NCBI RefSeq assembly: GCF_002382885.1
Contig: NZ_NWVL01000042.1
Span: 1 to 64,000, forward strand
Source: Streptomyces sp. WZ.A104
GTDB lineage: Bacteria > Actinomycetota > Actinomycetes > Streptomycetales > Streptomycetaceae
Direction of reading: 5' to 3'
DNA: 64,000 nt
In this document: piece by piece, positions 16,098 to 25,076 of the stretch
How the letters are laid out: every line of letters begins with the position of its first letter
Numbering within the stretch: the stretch's first letter is position 1
Translations under genes and position numbers: made by a program
The notes under the pieces: generated by a model
Seen by the model: the letters and a program-made list of their open reading frames with translations, nothing else
Databases searched by the model: none
Told to the model about the DNA's origin: nothing

Positions 16098-16433
16098 GTG
16101 TGGAAGAGCGCCAAGGGATACGGGGCAGGCTCCAAACCGTCCAAGGGCACGTGCACACCGGGGGCATGGGTCACCTGGATGACCCCCCGGGGCAAGGACC
16201 GCACGGGCATCGTGAGTGACGACCTCCTGACGGTTGCCTCCGTCGCACGGCGCATCCCCCTGGACAAGGCAGTGCGATGTACCGCCGTGATCATTCCGGC
16301 GGACGGCGGCGACATGCTCCCCCTGCTGCGCAGGACAGCGAAGGAACCCCACCAACAGACCAAGGACGGGGGCCGGTGGCGGTCCGTCGTCCCCCTCAAC
16401 CGAACCAACTCCCAGGAAGAGGCAGCAGCATGA
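16098..16433 (+). CDS. Hypothetical protein preceding the replication protein
   Basis: A 111-residue basic protein, unrecognised. GTG 16098 is preferred because the earlier in-frame GTG (16050) lies inside the hairpin; neither has a good RBS. WKSAKGYGAGSKPSKG is a basic start, followed by a small beta-rich core (GAWVTWMTPRGKDRTGIVSD, AVIIPADG). The stop overlaps the next ATG (ATGA), so it is co-translated with the P-loop protein and probably helps it, for example in replication or its control. Confidence 0.6.
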   Translation: MWKSAKGYGAGSKPSKGTCTPGAWVTWMTPRGKDRTGIVSDDLLTVASVARRIPLDKAVRCTAVIIPADGGDMLPLLRRTAKEPHQQTKDGGRWRSVVPLNRTNSQEEAAA

Positions 16434-17839
16434 ACACCCCTGTCCTTCACGGCCCCATCGGCCGTGCGGTCCGTAAAATTTCCCCCTCCCTCGAAACGGA
16501 TGAACTGGGGGTGTACGTGGCTTCCCTGTCGATGTGGTCCGCTGCCATCGGCGGAACCGTCAGGGTTAGTTCGCGGGGCAACACCCGCCCCGTGCTCCTG
16601 TGGTCCGCCCTGGTCGCCGGAACAGGCAGAGGCAAAGGCTCGGCACTCCGAGCCGCGCACCACGTCCTGGACAAGCCGGTTGGCCGCTTCCTGGCCACCC
16701 ACTCCACATCCGGCATCACCTCCGGGGCCAGTCTGGTCAACCACCTGTGGAACCAACAGGAAGCCACCGCAGAGACAGAGGCCGGGTGCGACGTGCGCAC
16801 CCTGGTGGTCGAAGAGGAATGGTCGGAAGTGCTCCGCAGGGTCAAGCGCGACCCCTCCTTCACCACCAAGCTTCGCGCGGCGTGGGACGGGGCGACGCTC
16901 CGCAACACCACCAAGGAAGAGGCACAGGAAGTACGCGACCCCGCCATGGTCATGCACTGCCACGTCACCCCGTCCGACTGGACCAAGTACGTAGGCGAAT
17001 CAGAAGCAGCGGGCGGCTCCTACAACCGCATCCTGCCCTTCCTCCTCCGGTCCGTCCCGATGCTGGACGACGACCGCGTGAGCCTGCCCCAAGTGGACGG
17101 CAGCGAACTGTCCGATGCCTACGGGTGGGCCACCGCACGCCCCCGCGTGATCACACTCTCAGAAGACGCCCGCCCGCTGTGGCGGATCGTCCGCCGCTAC
17201 GCCCGCATCCTGGGTGAGACTCTGCCGGAGGGGCAGGCAGTGTTCATCGAGCGGACCGCAGAGCAGACCCTCAGGGTTGCTGCCTGTCTGGCCGCTTCCG
17301 AGTGCTCCGAGTCCCTCACGGAAGAGATCCTGTCGGCCGCGTTCAGTCTGGTCCGACGCTCCGTCCAGGACACTGTGCGGATCACCAAAGGGGCCAAGTC
17401 CCCGAAGATGAACCGTCAGCCCCTCAGCCTCACCGACAAAGTCCGGGCCCGCATCGAACTGCACGGAGGACGGGCCACGTCCTCACAGGTACTCCCGTAC
17501 GTGGGAGCCACCGCCGGTGAGGTCAAGGCACTTCCCGGAATCAGGGTGTCCGTGGAACGGTCGGGCAGGACAGGCCGACCCGCCACCGTCTTCACACTCC
17601 GAGACGACAGTTCCGCTCACGCTGTGCCCCAGCCGGCCAGCGCGGACCGTAAGCAGAACCGGAGCGACCTTTCCTGTAGCCCTCTGTCGCGGCCGGCTGA
17701 CCCGGAGCGTGATGAGAAGCGCGCCACGGTCGTACAGATCGACACTTACAGAACAGTACCGAAGCAGTCACCGGAGCCCGCGCCAGCGAAGCGGCCGGAA
17801 CCGGCCAGAGGTCCCAACCCCTTCCACGCGCTCCTCTGA
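16430..17839 (+). CDS. DUF3987/YfjI-type P-loop replication protein
   Basis: A 469-residue protein. Walker A is GTGRGKGS (64-71) and Walker B is RTLVVEEEW (about 123-131). SYNRILPFLLRSVPM matches the conserved Asn-Arg/Ile-Leu core of DUF3987-like primase/helicase proteins of mobile elements. The C-terminal 130 residues are Pro/Arg/Ser-rich and probably disordered after a small winged-helix-like part (LTDKVRARIELHGGRATSSQ). It most likely supports autonomous replication of the island after induction. ATG 16430 overlaps the previous stop. Confidence 0.78.
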   Translation: MNTPVLHGPIGRAVRKISPSLETDELGVYVASLSMWSAAIGGTVRVSSRGNTRPVLLWSALVAGTGRGKGSALRAAHHVLDKPVGRFLATHSTSGITSGASLVNHLWNQQEATAETEAGCDVRTLVVEEEWSEVLRRVKRDPSFTTKLRAAWDGATLRNTTKEEAQEVRDPAMVMHCHVTPSDWTKYVGESEAAGGSYNRILPFLLRSVPMLDDDRVSLPQVDGSELSDAYGWATARPRVITLSEDARPLWRIVRRYARILGETLPEGQAVFIERTAEQTLRVAACLAASECSESLTEEILSAAFSLVRRSVQDTVRITKGAKSPKMNRQPLSLTDKVRARIELHGGRATSSQVLPYVGATAGEVKALPGIRVSVERSGRTGRPATVFTLRDDSSAHAVPQPASADRKQNRSDLSCSPLSRPADPERDEKRATVVQIDTYRTVPKQSPEPAPAKRPEPARGPNPFHALL

Positions 17840-17858
17840 TCACCCGAACAAACCAAAT

Positions 17859-17890
17859 GAACGCCCCTGCCGCGAATGGCAGGGGCGTTC
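17859..17890. terminator. Bidirectional hairpin at the convergent junction inside the island
   Basis: 13-bp stem GAACGCCCCTGCC with loop GCGAAT. It separates the forward replication genes from the reverse-strand regulator cassette. Confidence 0.78.
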
Positions 17891-17988
17891 ACTCGTTGGT
17901 CAGTACCTGTGCTTCTCGGAACGTCGGGCCGGTACCTGCCCCGACCGCGTCGCGCCGCCGCGAACACGGGCGGGGCAGGGGCTTGTGA

Positions 17989-18210
17989 CTACTCGTCCCG
18001 GACCACCATGGCGAAGGAAGTGCAGATGCGCCGGAAGCCTCGATGGTTGCTCCGGCCGGTATGGCTCATGCACTCCACATCGACCGCCGCAGTGTCCGTC
18101 GACGGCTGAGCCTGCCATTTGCAGTGCAGGCACTCCGCCTCGAAGGTGACGTCAGTGTCCGGGTGCTGCGTGATCCGGTGCCGGACGTACCGCAGGACGG
18201 ACCGGCTCAC
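17989..18210 (-). CDS. Small Cys-containing streptomycete protein (DUF7848-like)
   Basis: A 73-residue protein with FEAECLHCKWQAQ and, about 18 residues later, VDVECMSHTGRSNHRGFRRI. This is a conserved small family common beside Scr1-type regulators in Streptomyces; the DUF number is from memory. The Cys-x2-Cys and Cys-x2-His suggest a zinc site. Its start overlaps the stop of the upstream small gene. Function unknown. Confidence 0.65.
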   Translation of the reverse strand: MSRSVLRYVRHRITQHPDTDVTFEAECLHCKWQAQPSTDTAAVDVECMSHTGRSNHRGFRRICTSFAMVVRDE

Positions 18211-18410
18211 CTCGGCCGCCGCGTCCTGTGCGGATGGTTACTGATCTCGACATCAGCATCCGTCGCCGCCGACAGATCACCTCTGTCGCGTGCCGACTGG
18301 CGCTGAACGGCCAGCGCCTCACACACACCGCAACCAACCTTCGGTTTCGGAGGTGGCTTGGGAAGGGTCAGGTGTACCGGTCCGGTCATGGTCGTTTGCC
18401 TTTCGCTCAC
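18207..18410 (-). CDS. Small hypothetical protein of the Scr1 cassette
   Basis: A 67-residue protein with HLTLPKPPPKPKVGCGVCEA followed by a charged helix and VEISNHPHRTRRPR. This Pro-rich start, Cys-x2-Cys and Asn-His-Pro ending recur in small streptomycete proteins found near Scr1/DUF397-type regulators. Function unknown. It is coupled to the gene downstream. Confidence 0.62.
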   Translation of the reverse strand: MSERQTTMTGPVHLTLPKPPPKPKVGCGVCEALAVQRQSARDRGDLSAATDADVEISNHPHRTRRPR

Positions 18411-18503
18411 ACCGTGCGCCTTTCCGACCGAGTTTTTCGAACCCCACCAGTGTCGCTCTCATATCGACATGACCTATCGCTTATGCGCGTTGTTGGGTAA
18501 AGA

Positions 18504-19340
18504 TCATCTGCGGCAGCTTTCCGCCCAGGTCGATAGGTGTTCGCGCGCCGATTCCCCGAACAGTGCGCATTCTTCGTAGCCAGTAAATCGGCTAATCAAA
18601 TCTTGCACATCCCGGCTGTCCCGGAAGACGATCGCTCCTAGATCCAGCTCCGCCGTCGCCAAGGTCTCGTCATATACCGTGAACGTATTTAGCGACCCGA
18701 AGCCGAAGTGCACACCCATGGGGATCACTCCGAGCTGAATGTTCGGCTGGCGGCTCAGCGATGCAAGTCGGTCGATCTGTATTGCCAGTTCATCAGGTGG
18801 GATGAGGGGGTACCTGACAGCTTGCTCGGTAAGAATGAACGTGAAGCGCTTCGAGCGGTCGAATAGGATTCGTTGTCGGTCGAGCTTCATGGCCACGGCT
18901 TTGGTCTGCTGCTCAGGCGGTGCTTTCGCCAGACTGGCTCTTACATATTCAGGTGTGGCCAACAGACCGGTAACCATGGACAGCAGGAAGTAGCGGAAGG
19001 TGGTCGAGGACGCTTCGAGTCCGGCTAGCTGTAGCTGCTTCTTGTCCAGGCCCTTCCGGCGTAGCGTCCGGCCGTCCTGCCACTCGGTCTGCGCTATCCG
19101 TGCCAGGGCCATCACTTCGGCAGCGATGGCGGGGGTGGCTTCAAGGCCCCGTAGAAGTTGCTCGACATCCAAGAGTGAGGGTCGGCCCTTGTTGCTCTCG
19201 ATTCGGCTGATCTTGGACTGGGACATGTTGCAACGCGCAGCAAGCCGGACTCCTGAGAGTCCGGCTTGTTTGCGGAGATGTTTGAGCATTGCCGCAAGTT
19301 CGCGTCCCGACTGGTCCAGCTCGTCAGGCTCGATTGCCAC
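18504..19340 (-). CDS. Scr1-family HTH regulator (XRE plus DUF5753)
   Basis: A 278-residue regulator. The XRE helix-turn-helix is in residues 10-70 (LKHLRKQAGLSGVRLAARCN, MSQSKISRIESNKGRPS). The rest is the DUF5753 domain (YFLLSMVTGLLATPEYVRA, ILTEQAVRYPLIPPDELAIQ, NIQLGVIPMGVHFGFGSLNT). This is the Scr1/WhiJ-like class that streptomycetes pair with small partner proteins, usually DUF397 and here a DUF6879 gene, in toxin-antitoxin-like or developmental switches. The start overlaps the DUF6879 stop, so both are one operon. Confidence 0.9.
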   Translation of the reverse strand: MAIEPDELDQSGRELAAMLKHLRKQAGLSGVRLAARCNMSQSKISRIESNKGRPSLLDVEQLLRGLEATPAIAAEVMALARIAQTEWQDGRTLRRKGLDKKQLQLAGLEASSTTFRYFLLSMVTGLLATPEYVRASLAKAPPEQQTKAVAMKLDRQRILFDRSKRFTFILTEQAVRYPLIPPDELAIQIDRLASLSRQPNIQLGVIPMGVHFGFGSLNTFTVYDETLATAELDLGAIVFRDSRDVQDLISRFTGYEECALFGESAREHLSTWAESCRR

Positions 19341-19848
19341 CGTTGACGTACTCCTTGAATGGCACAGATTCTGCGAGCGCTATGCGCTGATATTCGATGT
19401 ACGGCGTCGGGTCGCCGTCGTACAGTTCTCGGCTGATCTGCGTACCGTCTTCTGCGTAGTTCATGAGGACAACTTCCGACCTGTCGAAAAGCCAGAAGTC
19501 GGGCACCCCTTGAAGGGGGTTGACCCGGTCGGTGACATCGAGGATGCGAATGTCGTCCCCAGCTTGAGAGTGCACGTTGTAGTACATGAACTCGAAGCGG
19601 AGATAGTCCGTGAGCGGCTGCGTGACGATATGGACTCGCCCCTTGGTCTTCCCCTCCGCCTTGATCTTCCGCAGGCTTTCCGTATAGACAGAGGAGTAGT
19701 TGTCAGGGTCGATCCGCTGCCCGGAGAGAAAATCCCGGATATCGCCGTCTTCGCTCGGCACCCGGTACACGGGAAGGGTTTCGAGCCGCCACGCCTCACT
19801 CTTGAAGCCCCGAACCTTGGCCGTCCAGGCTTCACCATCCAAGAGCAC
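19324..19848 (-). CDS. DUF6879 family protein, partner of the Scr1 regulator
   Basis: A 174-residue protein with the DUF6879 pattern: SEAWRLETLPVYRVPSEDGD, QPLTDYLRFEFMYYNVHSQA, GDDIRILDVTD and DFWLFDRSEVVLMNYAEDG. It overlaps both neighbours (16-17 bp each side), so the three genes are strictly co-expressed. DUF6879 proteins accompany Scr1/XRE regulators in many streptomycetes, and a toxin or effector role has been suggested by analogy only. At the edge of an integrated island it could be cargo or a maintenance module. Confidence 0.82.
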   Translation of the reverse strand: MLLDGEAWTAKVRGFKSEAWRLETLPVYRVPSEDGDIRDFLSGQRIDPDNYSSVYTESLRKIKAEGKTKGRVHIVTQPLTDYLRFEFMYYNVHSQAGDDIRILDVTDRVNPLQGVPDFWLFDRSEVVLMNYAEDGTQISRELYDGDPTPYIEYQRIALAESVPFKEYVNGGNRA

Positions 19849-20038
19849 GGAACGCCTCCCTCAGTACGCTCTCAGGGATCTCTACAAGCCCTTCCCCATC
19901 CGGAGCGGTGAACGCCTGGGACACGTCCCCCTGTACGACGAAGGAACCCGATGCGGTCTGGTAGACGTTCGGGCAGTCGTCGTTGTTGCAGTTGCCGTTC
20001 CCGTTGCCGGTAAGTCGGGTCAGTTCCTCGCGTGCCAT
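19832..20038 (-). CDS. Small first protein of the Scr1-DUF6879 cassette
   Basis: A 68-residue protein: an Asn/Gly/Cys-rich start (TGNGNGNCNNDDCPNVYQTA) followed by a compact beta-like segment (GSFVVQGDVSQAF) and a helix (PESVLREAFRALGW). It is placed where DUF397-type small partners usually sit, but it is not an obvious DUF397. It overlaps the DUF6879 start. Function unknown. Confidence 0.62.
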   Translation of the reverse strand: MAREELTRLTGNGNGNCNNDDCPNVYQTASGSFVVQGDVSQAFTAPDGEGLVEIPESVLREAFRALGW

Positions 20039-20110
20039 GCCGAAACCCCCTTGTGAGTCGGCCCGGTTGGGCCGTTGACCAAGACCGTACGAGGGTGGCG
20101 CTGTCGTCGT

Positions 20111-20145
20111 CTATGCATGAACGCGACTATGCGCGTCTTTGCATA
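20111..20145 (-). promoter_or_regulatory. Repeat-rich operator/promoter of the Scr1 cassette
   Basis: CTATGC occurs at 20111-20116 and 20127-20132 (16 bp apart), and TATGCA (20112-20117) faces TGCATA (20140-20145). The cluster lies about 75-105 bp upstream of the first cassette gene and fits an XRE-type autoregulatory operator. Confidence 0.5.
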
Positions 20146-20333
20146 AAGAGACCTCACCGACGGGACCGAGAGGGTGCGGGCAGGGTTGGCCACGTGACCA
20201 ACGCATGACCAACAGCGGCCTGAAACGGCCCGAAACAGCAGGTACGCATGACCAACCCTGGTGGTCAAGAAGTGGGCCTCTGGGGTACGTTTCCCCAGGT
20301 CAGACACGAAGAGGGCTGGTGCCCGAGTGGAGA

Positions 20334-20358
20334 GTTCAAGTCCCCCCTCGGACACCAG
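20334..20358 (+). repeat. attR: right 25-bp direct repeat of the island
   Basis: Identical to 9201-9225; only this 3' tRNA-Leu fragment is present, with no upstream tRNA. The preceding 150 bp (repeated GACCAAC words and CCCCAGGTCAGAC) resemble the left end just inside attL, as expected for integrase arm sites. Confidence 0.92.
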
Positions 20359-20371
20359 GGTCAACCGACCA

Positions 20372-20418
20372 AACAGAGCCGGTCAAAGCGACACTTTGTC
20401 GCTTTGACCGGCTCTGTT
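20372..20418. terminator. 22-bp perfect hairpin beyond attR
   Basis: Arms from AACAGAGCC to GCGACA and the exact complement around the 3-nt loop CTT. It is the first structure outside the island and would stop transcription in both directions. Confidence 0.8.
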
Positions 20419-20433
20419 GTTGTGGTGGACGCG

Positions 20434-20467
20434 ATCTGGCCCTCTGCGGGTTTGCAGAGGGCCAGAT
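20434..20467. terminator. 14-bp perfect hairpin after the transposase fragment
   Basis: ATCTGGCCCTCTGC with its complement around GGGTTT, 42 bp beyond the transposase stop. It probably ends that reverse-strand transcript. Confidence 0.7.
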
Positions 20468-20508
20468 GTGTTTGTGCTGTTCAGGTGGGGTGTGAGGGGT
20501 GGGGTGGG

Positions 20509-21445
20509 TCAGGCGCCCGGGGCGGTATCGGGAAGGTAGCCGCTGGGTGTCCAGTCGTGAGGGTTCTTGAGTTTGTGGCGGTTGGAGGGGCGTCGCCGCG
20601 CGGGGAGACCGTTGGTCTGGAGTGTGTCGAGCCAGGCGGCGAGTTTGCGGTGGTTGGCGTGGGCGATCTGGAAGGAGAGGAGGAGGGACTGGGCGGCGAT
20701 TCCGCGGATGCGGCGGGTGCGGCTGTGTTCGATGGCTTCGTGGTCTTTCGCGTAGCCGTTGAAGTGCTCCACACGGTTGCGCAGCCAGAAGTAGTGGTGG
20801 ACCCAGGGGGCGAGGCCGTGGTCGAGTTCCTGCCAGTGACGGATGCCGATGTCCCGGGTGAAGGCGAGGGACTCACGGCGGCAGACTTCGGGGTGCCCCG
20901 CCGGGGCGGGGGTGACGTCGATGAGGGGAAGACGGGGGTCGCGGCCGAGGCTGCGGCGCTTGACGGGACAGGCGACGGTGGGGTGGGTGCCTGCCGCAAG
21001 GCAGAGCATGCGTCGGGCGCCTCGGTGGTCGGGGGCGGCTTTGGGGCGCAGGCGGTAGGAGGCGCGGGCATCGACCCGCGCGCGCCAGGTGTGTTTGTCG
21101 ATCTTCTTGGTGAGGAGGTCGGCGGTGGCGGTGGTCAGGGGCGGGGGGAGGTTGGGGCAGTACCAGGTGCCGTCGATGAGGAGAGCGCCGGCGTGGCTGC
21201 CCTGGATGCCGAGCTGGTCGATGCGGTAGTCCCAGATGGGGCGGTAGCCGAGGTCGCGGACGGGGATGTGGAAGGTTTCGGGCAGGGCTGCGTTGTAGGC
21301 GCGGTCGGCTGCGAGCCAGCCAGTGGGGTAGTTGCGGCGGCGCATGTCCTTCAGTGCGGTGATGGCGTTGCCGGCAGGGTCGTGTCCGGGTTTGTGGACG
21401 GTGAAGGCGAGAACGAGAGCGGGAAGGTGGCGGCTGGTATCGCGG
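20509..21445 (-). pseudogene. Transposase C-terminal fragment fused onto a broken NRPS gene
   Basis: About 310 residues of a streptomycete transposase-like protein: SRHLPALVLAFTVHKPG, WLAADRAYNAALPETF (an Asp that may belong to the DDE site), LPLIDVTPAPAGHPEVCRRE and RVEHFNGYAKDHEAIEHSRT with RIRGIAAQSLLLSFQ. The N-terminal half is missing: upstream of about 21445 the frame runs into NRPS DNA read out of frame. It is therefore a remnant of an IS that truncated the NRPS gene. The exact IS family is not clear to me. Confidence 0.7.
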
Positions 21446-24019
21446 GTTGGCGCGGGGCGGCCGCCGCGCGGGTCGCCAGGACGTCCAGCACCGTCCAGTC
21501 GTCGTCGGCCGTGCCCGTCCACGTCTCCGGTGGCTCGCCGAGCGGCCTGCGCGGGCTGGGCGGCGGCTCGCCCAGTGCCGCCGCGCGCTGTGACGGGGTC
21601 AGGAACCCGACGCCCGTGATCGGGCGTTCCGGCGCGGAGAGCAGGCCGCTCAGGAGGCTGCTGAAGTGGTCGGCGAATCGTTCCGCCGTCGTACGGTCGA
21701 AGAGGTCCTCGTCGTACTCCAGCTCACCGGTGATCCCGTCCGGGCGGCCTTGGTCGTCGTGGTGCTCGGACAGGTTCCAGCTGAGGTCGAACTTGGAGCC
21801 CGACCGCCCCACGGACGTCTCGTGGGTGACCGCGAGACCGTCGAGACGCGGGCGGGGCGTGGGGGTGTTGTTGAGGCTCAGCATCACCTGGAACAGCGGA
21901 TGGCGCGCGAGCGACCGCGGCGGCGCCAACTCCTCGACCACCCGCTCGAAGGGGACGTCCTGGCGCGCGTAGGCGGCCACGTCGGTCCGGGCCACCCGCT
22001 CCACGAGCGTACGGAACGCCGGGGAGCCGGAGGTGTCCGCCCGCAGGACCAGCGTGTTGACGAAGAAGCCGACCAGTTCAGTGAGCGCCTCGTCGGTCAG
22101 CCCCGCCACCGGGGTGCCGACGGCGATGTCGTCGCCCGCGCCCAGGCGCGACATCAGGGCGGCCAGCGCCGCGTGCAGCACCATGAAGGAGCTCGCCCCG
22201 CAGTCTCCGGCCAGCTTCACCAGCGTCCGGTGGTCCTGCGCCCCGATCCGCACGGGGACGCGCCCGCCCCGGCCGGACGTGCGGGCAGGGCGCGGCCGGT
22301 CCGTCGGGAACGTCGACTCCTCCGGCAGCCCGGCCAGAGACTCCGCCCAGGAGGAGAGCTGGCGGCGCGCGAGGCTGTCCGGCGTGTCCGGATCTCCGAG
22401 CAGGTCACGCTGCCACAGCGCGAAATCGGCGTACTGCACAGGCAGTGGGCCCCAGCTCGGCTTCCGCCCCGAGCGGCGTTCGCCGTAGGCCGTGGCCAGA
22501 TCCCGCATGAGCGGTCCCATCGACCATCCATCCGCGGCGGTGTGGTGCAGCGTCACGAGCAGGACGTTGTCCTCGGCCCCAAAGGGGAACAGCCGGGCGC
22601 GCAAAGGGATCTCGCATGCCAGATCGAAGGGTGCGGCGTCCCGGCGCAGCGGCTCACCCGCTGCCATCACCCGCAGAAGCGGGCGCGGGAGTCGCGCGGG
22701 CGGAAGGATCTTCTGGCACGGGCCTTCCGGGTTCTCTGCCACGATCGTGCGCAGCGTCTCGTGCCGCTCGAGGACATCGTGGAGGGCCAGTTCCAGGGCT
22801 TCGCGATCCAGGGCCCCGCGCAGACGCAGCACCACCGGCAGGTGGTAGGAGGCGCCCGCGTCGCCCAGCGTTTCCAGGAGCCACAGCCGCTGCTGCCCGA
22901 ACGAGAGAGGCAGCCGCTGCGGACGGGGCCTGGCCGCCGTCACCGGCCGCCGGGCCGCGGCGGCTTCGCCCAGCGCCGCCACCAGGCCGACCGGGGTGGG
23001 CGCGGAGAACAGGGTACTGATCGGCACCTCCGCGCCGAACTCACCGCGGATCCGACCGATCAGCCGCATCGCCAGCAACGAGTGGCCGCCCAGCGCGAAG
23101 AAGTCGTCGTCGCGGCCGACGCGCGGTATCCACAGGCATGCGGCGAAGACCGCACACATCCGGGCCTCCAACGGAGTGCGCGGGACACCGCCGTCGGAGG
23201 CGACCGGCAGCGCCGGCGGCAGAGCTGCGAGATCGAGCTTCCCGTTGGGGGTGAGCGGCAGACGCTCCACCGTCGCCCAGGCCGTCGGCACCGATGGGCC
23301 GGGCAGCAGGGCAGCGACCGCGTCGCGCGCCTCCGCGTGATCGGGCGCACCGGCTCCGGCGACCAGGAAGGCGGCCAGCCGCTCGGGACCGTCCGGCGCG
23401 GTGGTCAGGGCGACGGCGGCGTCCTCGACACCGGGCAGGGATCGTAGTGCGGCCTCGACCTCCCCGGTCTCGACCCGCACACCGCGCACCTTGATCTGCC
23501 GGTCGCTCCGCCCCACGAACTCCAGCGAGCCGTCCCCGCTCCACCGGGCAAGGTCACCGGTGCGGTACATCCGGGCGCCCGGAGGGCCGAAGGGGTCCGG
23601 CATGAAGCGTTCCGCCGTGAGCCCCGGCCGGCCCGCGTATCCGCGTGCCACGCCCTCGCCCGACAGGTACAGCTCGCCCACCGATCCCCTGGGCTGCGGG
23701 TGCAGGGACGGGTCCAGCACGTAGGCCCCGGCTCCGGAGACGGGGCGCCCGATCACGGGAGAGCCACCGCTGATTCGGGCGGTGACGGCGTTGACGGTGG
23801 TCTCGGTGGGGCCGTAGAAGTTGAAGACCAGCAGGTCGGGATCGGCTGCCAGTTCCTCCCGTAGCCCGTCGTCGACGGCTTCCCCGCCCAGGGCGATGAC
23901 ACGCGGCCGATGGCTCTCCGAGGTGAGCAGGCCCGCCGCCAGCATCTGCCGCAGGTACGTGGGGGTCGTCTCGATCGCGTCGACACGATGGTCGACCAAG
24001 TAGCGCACCAGGGCCTGAG
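21444..24019 (-). pseudogene. NRPS fragment: rest of adenylation domain, PCP, condensation, start of a second adenylation domain
   Basis: Downstream half of an NRPS gene. It resumes in the adenylation domain at ALVRYLVDHRVDAIETTPTY and has A5 NFYGPTETTVNA, A7 YRTGDLARW, A8 GRSDRQIKVRGVRVETGEVE and A10 LPLTPNGKLDL. The carrier domain is DDFFALGGHSLLAMRLIG (Ser for phosphopantetheine). The next condensation domain has HHTAADGWS (HHxxxDG). It breaks off in the first residues of a second adenylation domain (DVLATRAAAAPRQPA), where transposase sequence begins. No thioesterase follows. With 25691-27769 it was one gene before IS insertion. Confidence 0.85.
24015..24019. repeat. Left target-site duplication CTGAG
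   Basis: CTGAG immediately outside the left IS end; the second copy is at 25691-25695. Removing the IS and one copy restores the NRPS frame (Asp-Pro-Gln-Ala-Leu-Val-Arg-Tyr). Confidence 0.85.
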
Positions 24020-24284
24020 TAGCTGTTGTCGTTCCGATCGTGAGGGGTGGGCGTCGAACGGGAGTCTCGTTCGGGTGACCGTGGCTGGCTGTGGGCATGA
24101 AGGCAGGGCCTCTTGGTAGCTCGGGGTTGCGAAGCCAACCGAGATCCAGGAGACCCTGTTGCCGCAGTTGTACGTGCTCGCGCCGGTGGAGTTCAACTCG
24201 GCTGCTCTGTCGTGTGATTGTGTCGCTCACCGGTTCGGGAATGCGGCCGATCATCCGGAGCGTGTTCGGTGGTATCCCTCGGAC

Positions 24285-25076
24285 ATGACGGACGCGGAGT
24301 GGGTCGTGGTCCGGCCGCTGCTGCCGGTGCCGGGGTGGATGCGAGGTCGGGGCGGGCAGCCGGAGGCGTACTGCCACCGGGCGATACTGGACGCGGTCCG
24401 CTATCTCGTGGACAACGGGATCAAGTGGCGGGCGATGCCGACCGACTTCCCGCCGTGGGACCGGGTCTATGCGTTCTTCCGCCGTTGGCGCGACCACGTG
24501 CTGGTCAGGGAGTTCCACGACCGGCTGCGCGGCCGGGTCCGTCAGGAGTCGGGGCGGGATGCGGAGCCGACGGCCGGCGTGATCGACTCGCAGTCGGTCA
24601 AGGCGGACGCCGTGGTCGGCGCCGACAGTCGCGGCTTCGACGGCGGCAAGCTGCTCAACGGCCGCAAACGGCACGTGGTCGTCGACACCCTCGGCCTGCT
24701 GCTGGGCGTGATGGTCACGAGCGCGGACATCGGCGACCGCGCTGCCGCGAAGGTGCTGCTCGAGCGGGTGACCGACGCTCACCACCGGCTGGAACTCGTC
24801 TGGGCCGACGGCGGCTACACCGGCAGCCTCGTCGAACACTGCCTGGCCGCGCTCGCGCTGGTCCTGGCCATCGTCAAGCGGAGCGACGACATGCGCGGAT
24901 TCGTGGTGCTGCCCAAGCGGTGGATCGTCGAGCGGCTCTTCGCGCACCTGATGCGAAGCCGCCGCCTGGTCCGTGACTTCGAACGATCCACCAGCAGCGC
25001 CGAGGCGATGATCTACTGGTCGATGACCATGATCATGACCCGCCGCCTGGCCCGCTCACGCTCCGCGCGAGCGTGA
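24285..25076 (+). CDS. IS5-family DDE transposase
   Basis: A 263-residue transposase from ATG 24285 (MTDAEWVVVRPLLPVPGW), the usual start of this group; the frame is open to TTG 24159, which would add 42 residues. An N-terminal region (DAVRYLVDNGIKWRAMPTDF, VYAFFRRW) precedes the catalytic triad: first Asp in GVIDSQSVKAD, second in VWADGGYTGSL, and Glu in RWIVERLFAHL. No frameshift is needed. It appears intact. Confidence 0.88.
   Translation: MTDAEWVVVRPLLPVPGWMRGRGGQPEAYCHRAILDAVRYLVDNGIKWRAMPTDFPPWDRVYAFFRRWRDHVLVREFHDRLRGRVRQESGRDAEPTAGVIDSQSVKADAVVGADSRGFDGGKLLNGRKRHVVVDTLGLLLGVMVTSADIGDRAAAKVLLERVTDAHHRLELVWADGGYTGSLVEHCLAALALVLAIVKRSDDMRGFVVLPKRWIVERLFAHLMRSRRLVRDFERSTSSAEAMIYWSMTMIMTRRLARSRSARA

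Noticed and set aside
9201..20358. Island as an actinomycete integrative and conjugative element (AICE)
   Set aside because: Integrase and small excisionase fit, but there is no FtsK/SpoIIIE-type TraSA, no RepSA or Prim-Pol and no KorSA/Pra, while scaffold, capsid and TerS genes are present.
20310..20358. A second tRNA-Leu gene at attR
   Set aside because: Only the T-loop and 3' acceptor sequence are present; there is no anticodon arm or 5' stem upstream.
24286..24947. Extension of the NRPS reading frame through the IS to about 24947
   Set aside because: This stretch is the antisense of the transposase; NRPS sequence stops at the duplication 24015-24019 and resumes at 25691.
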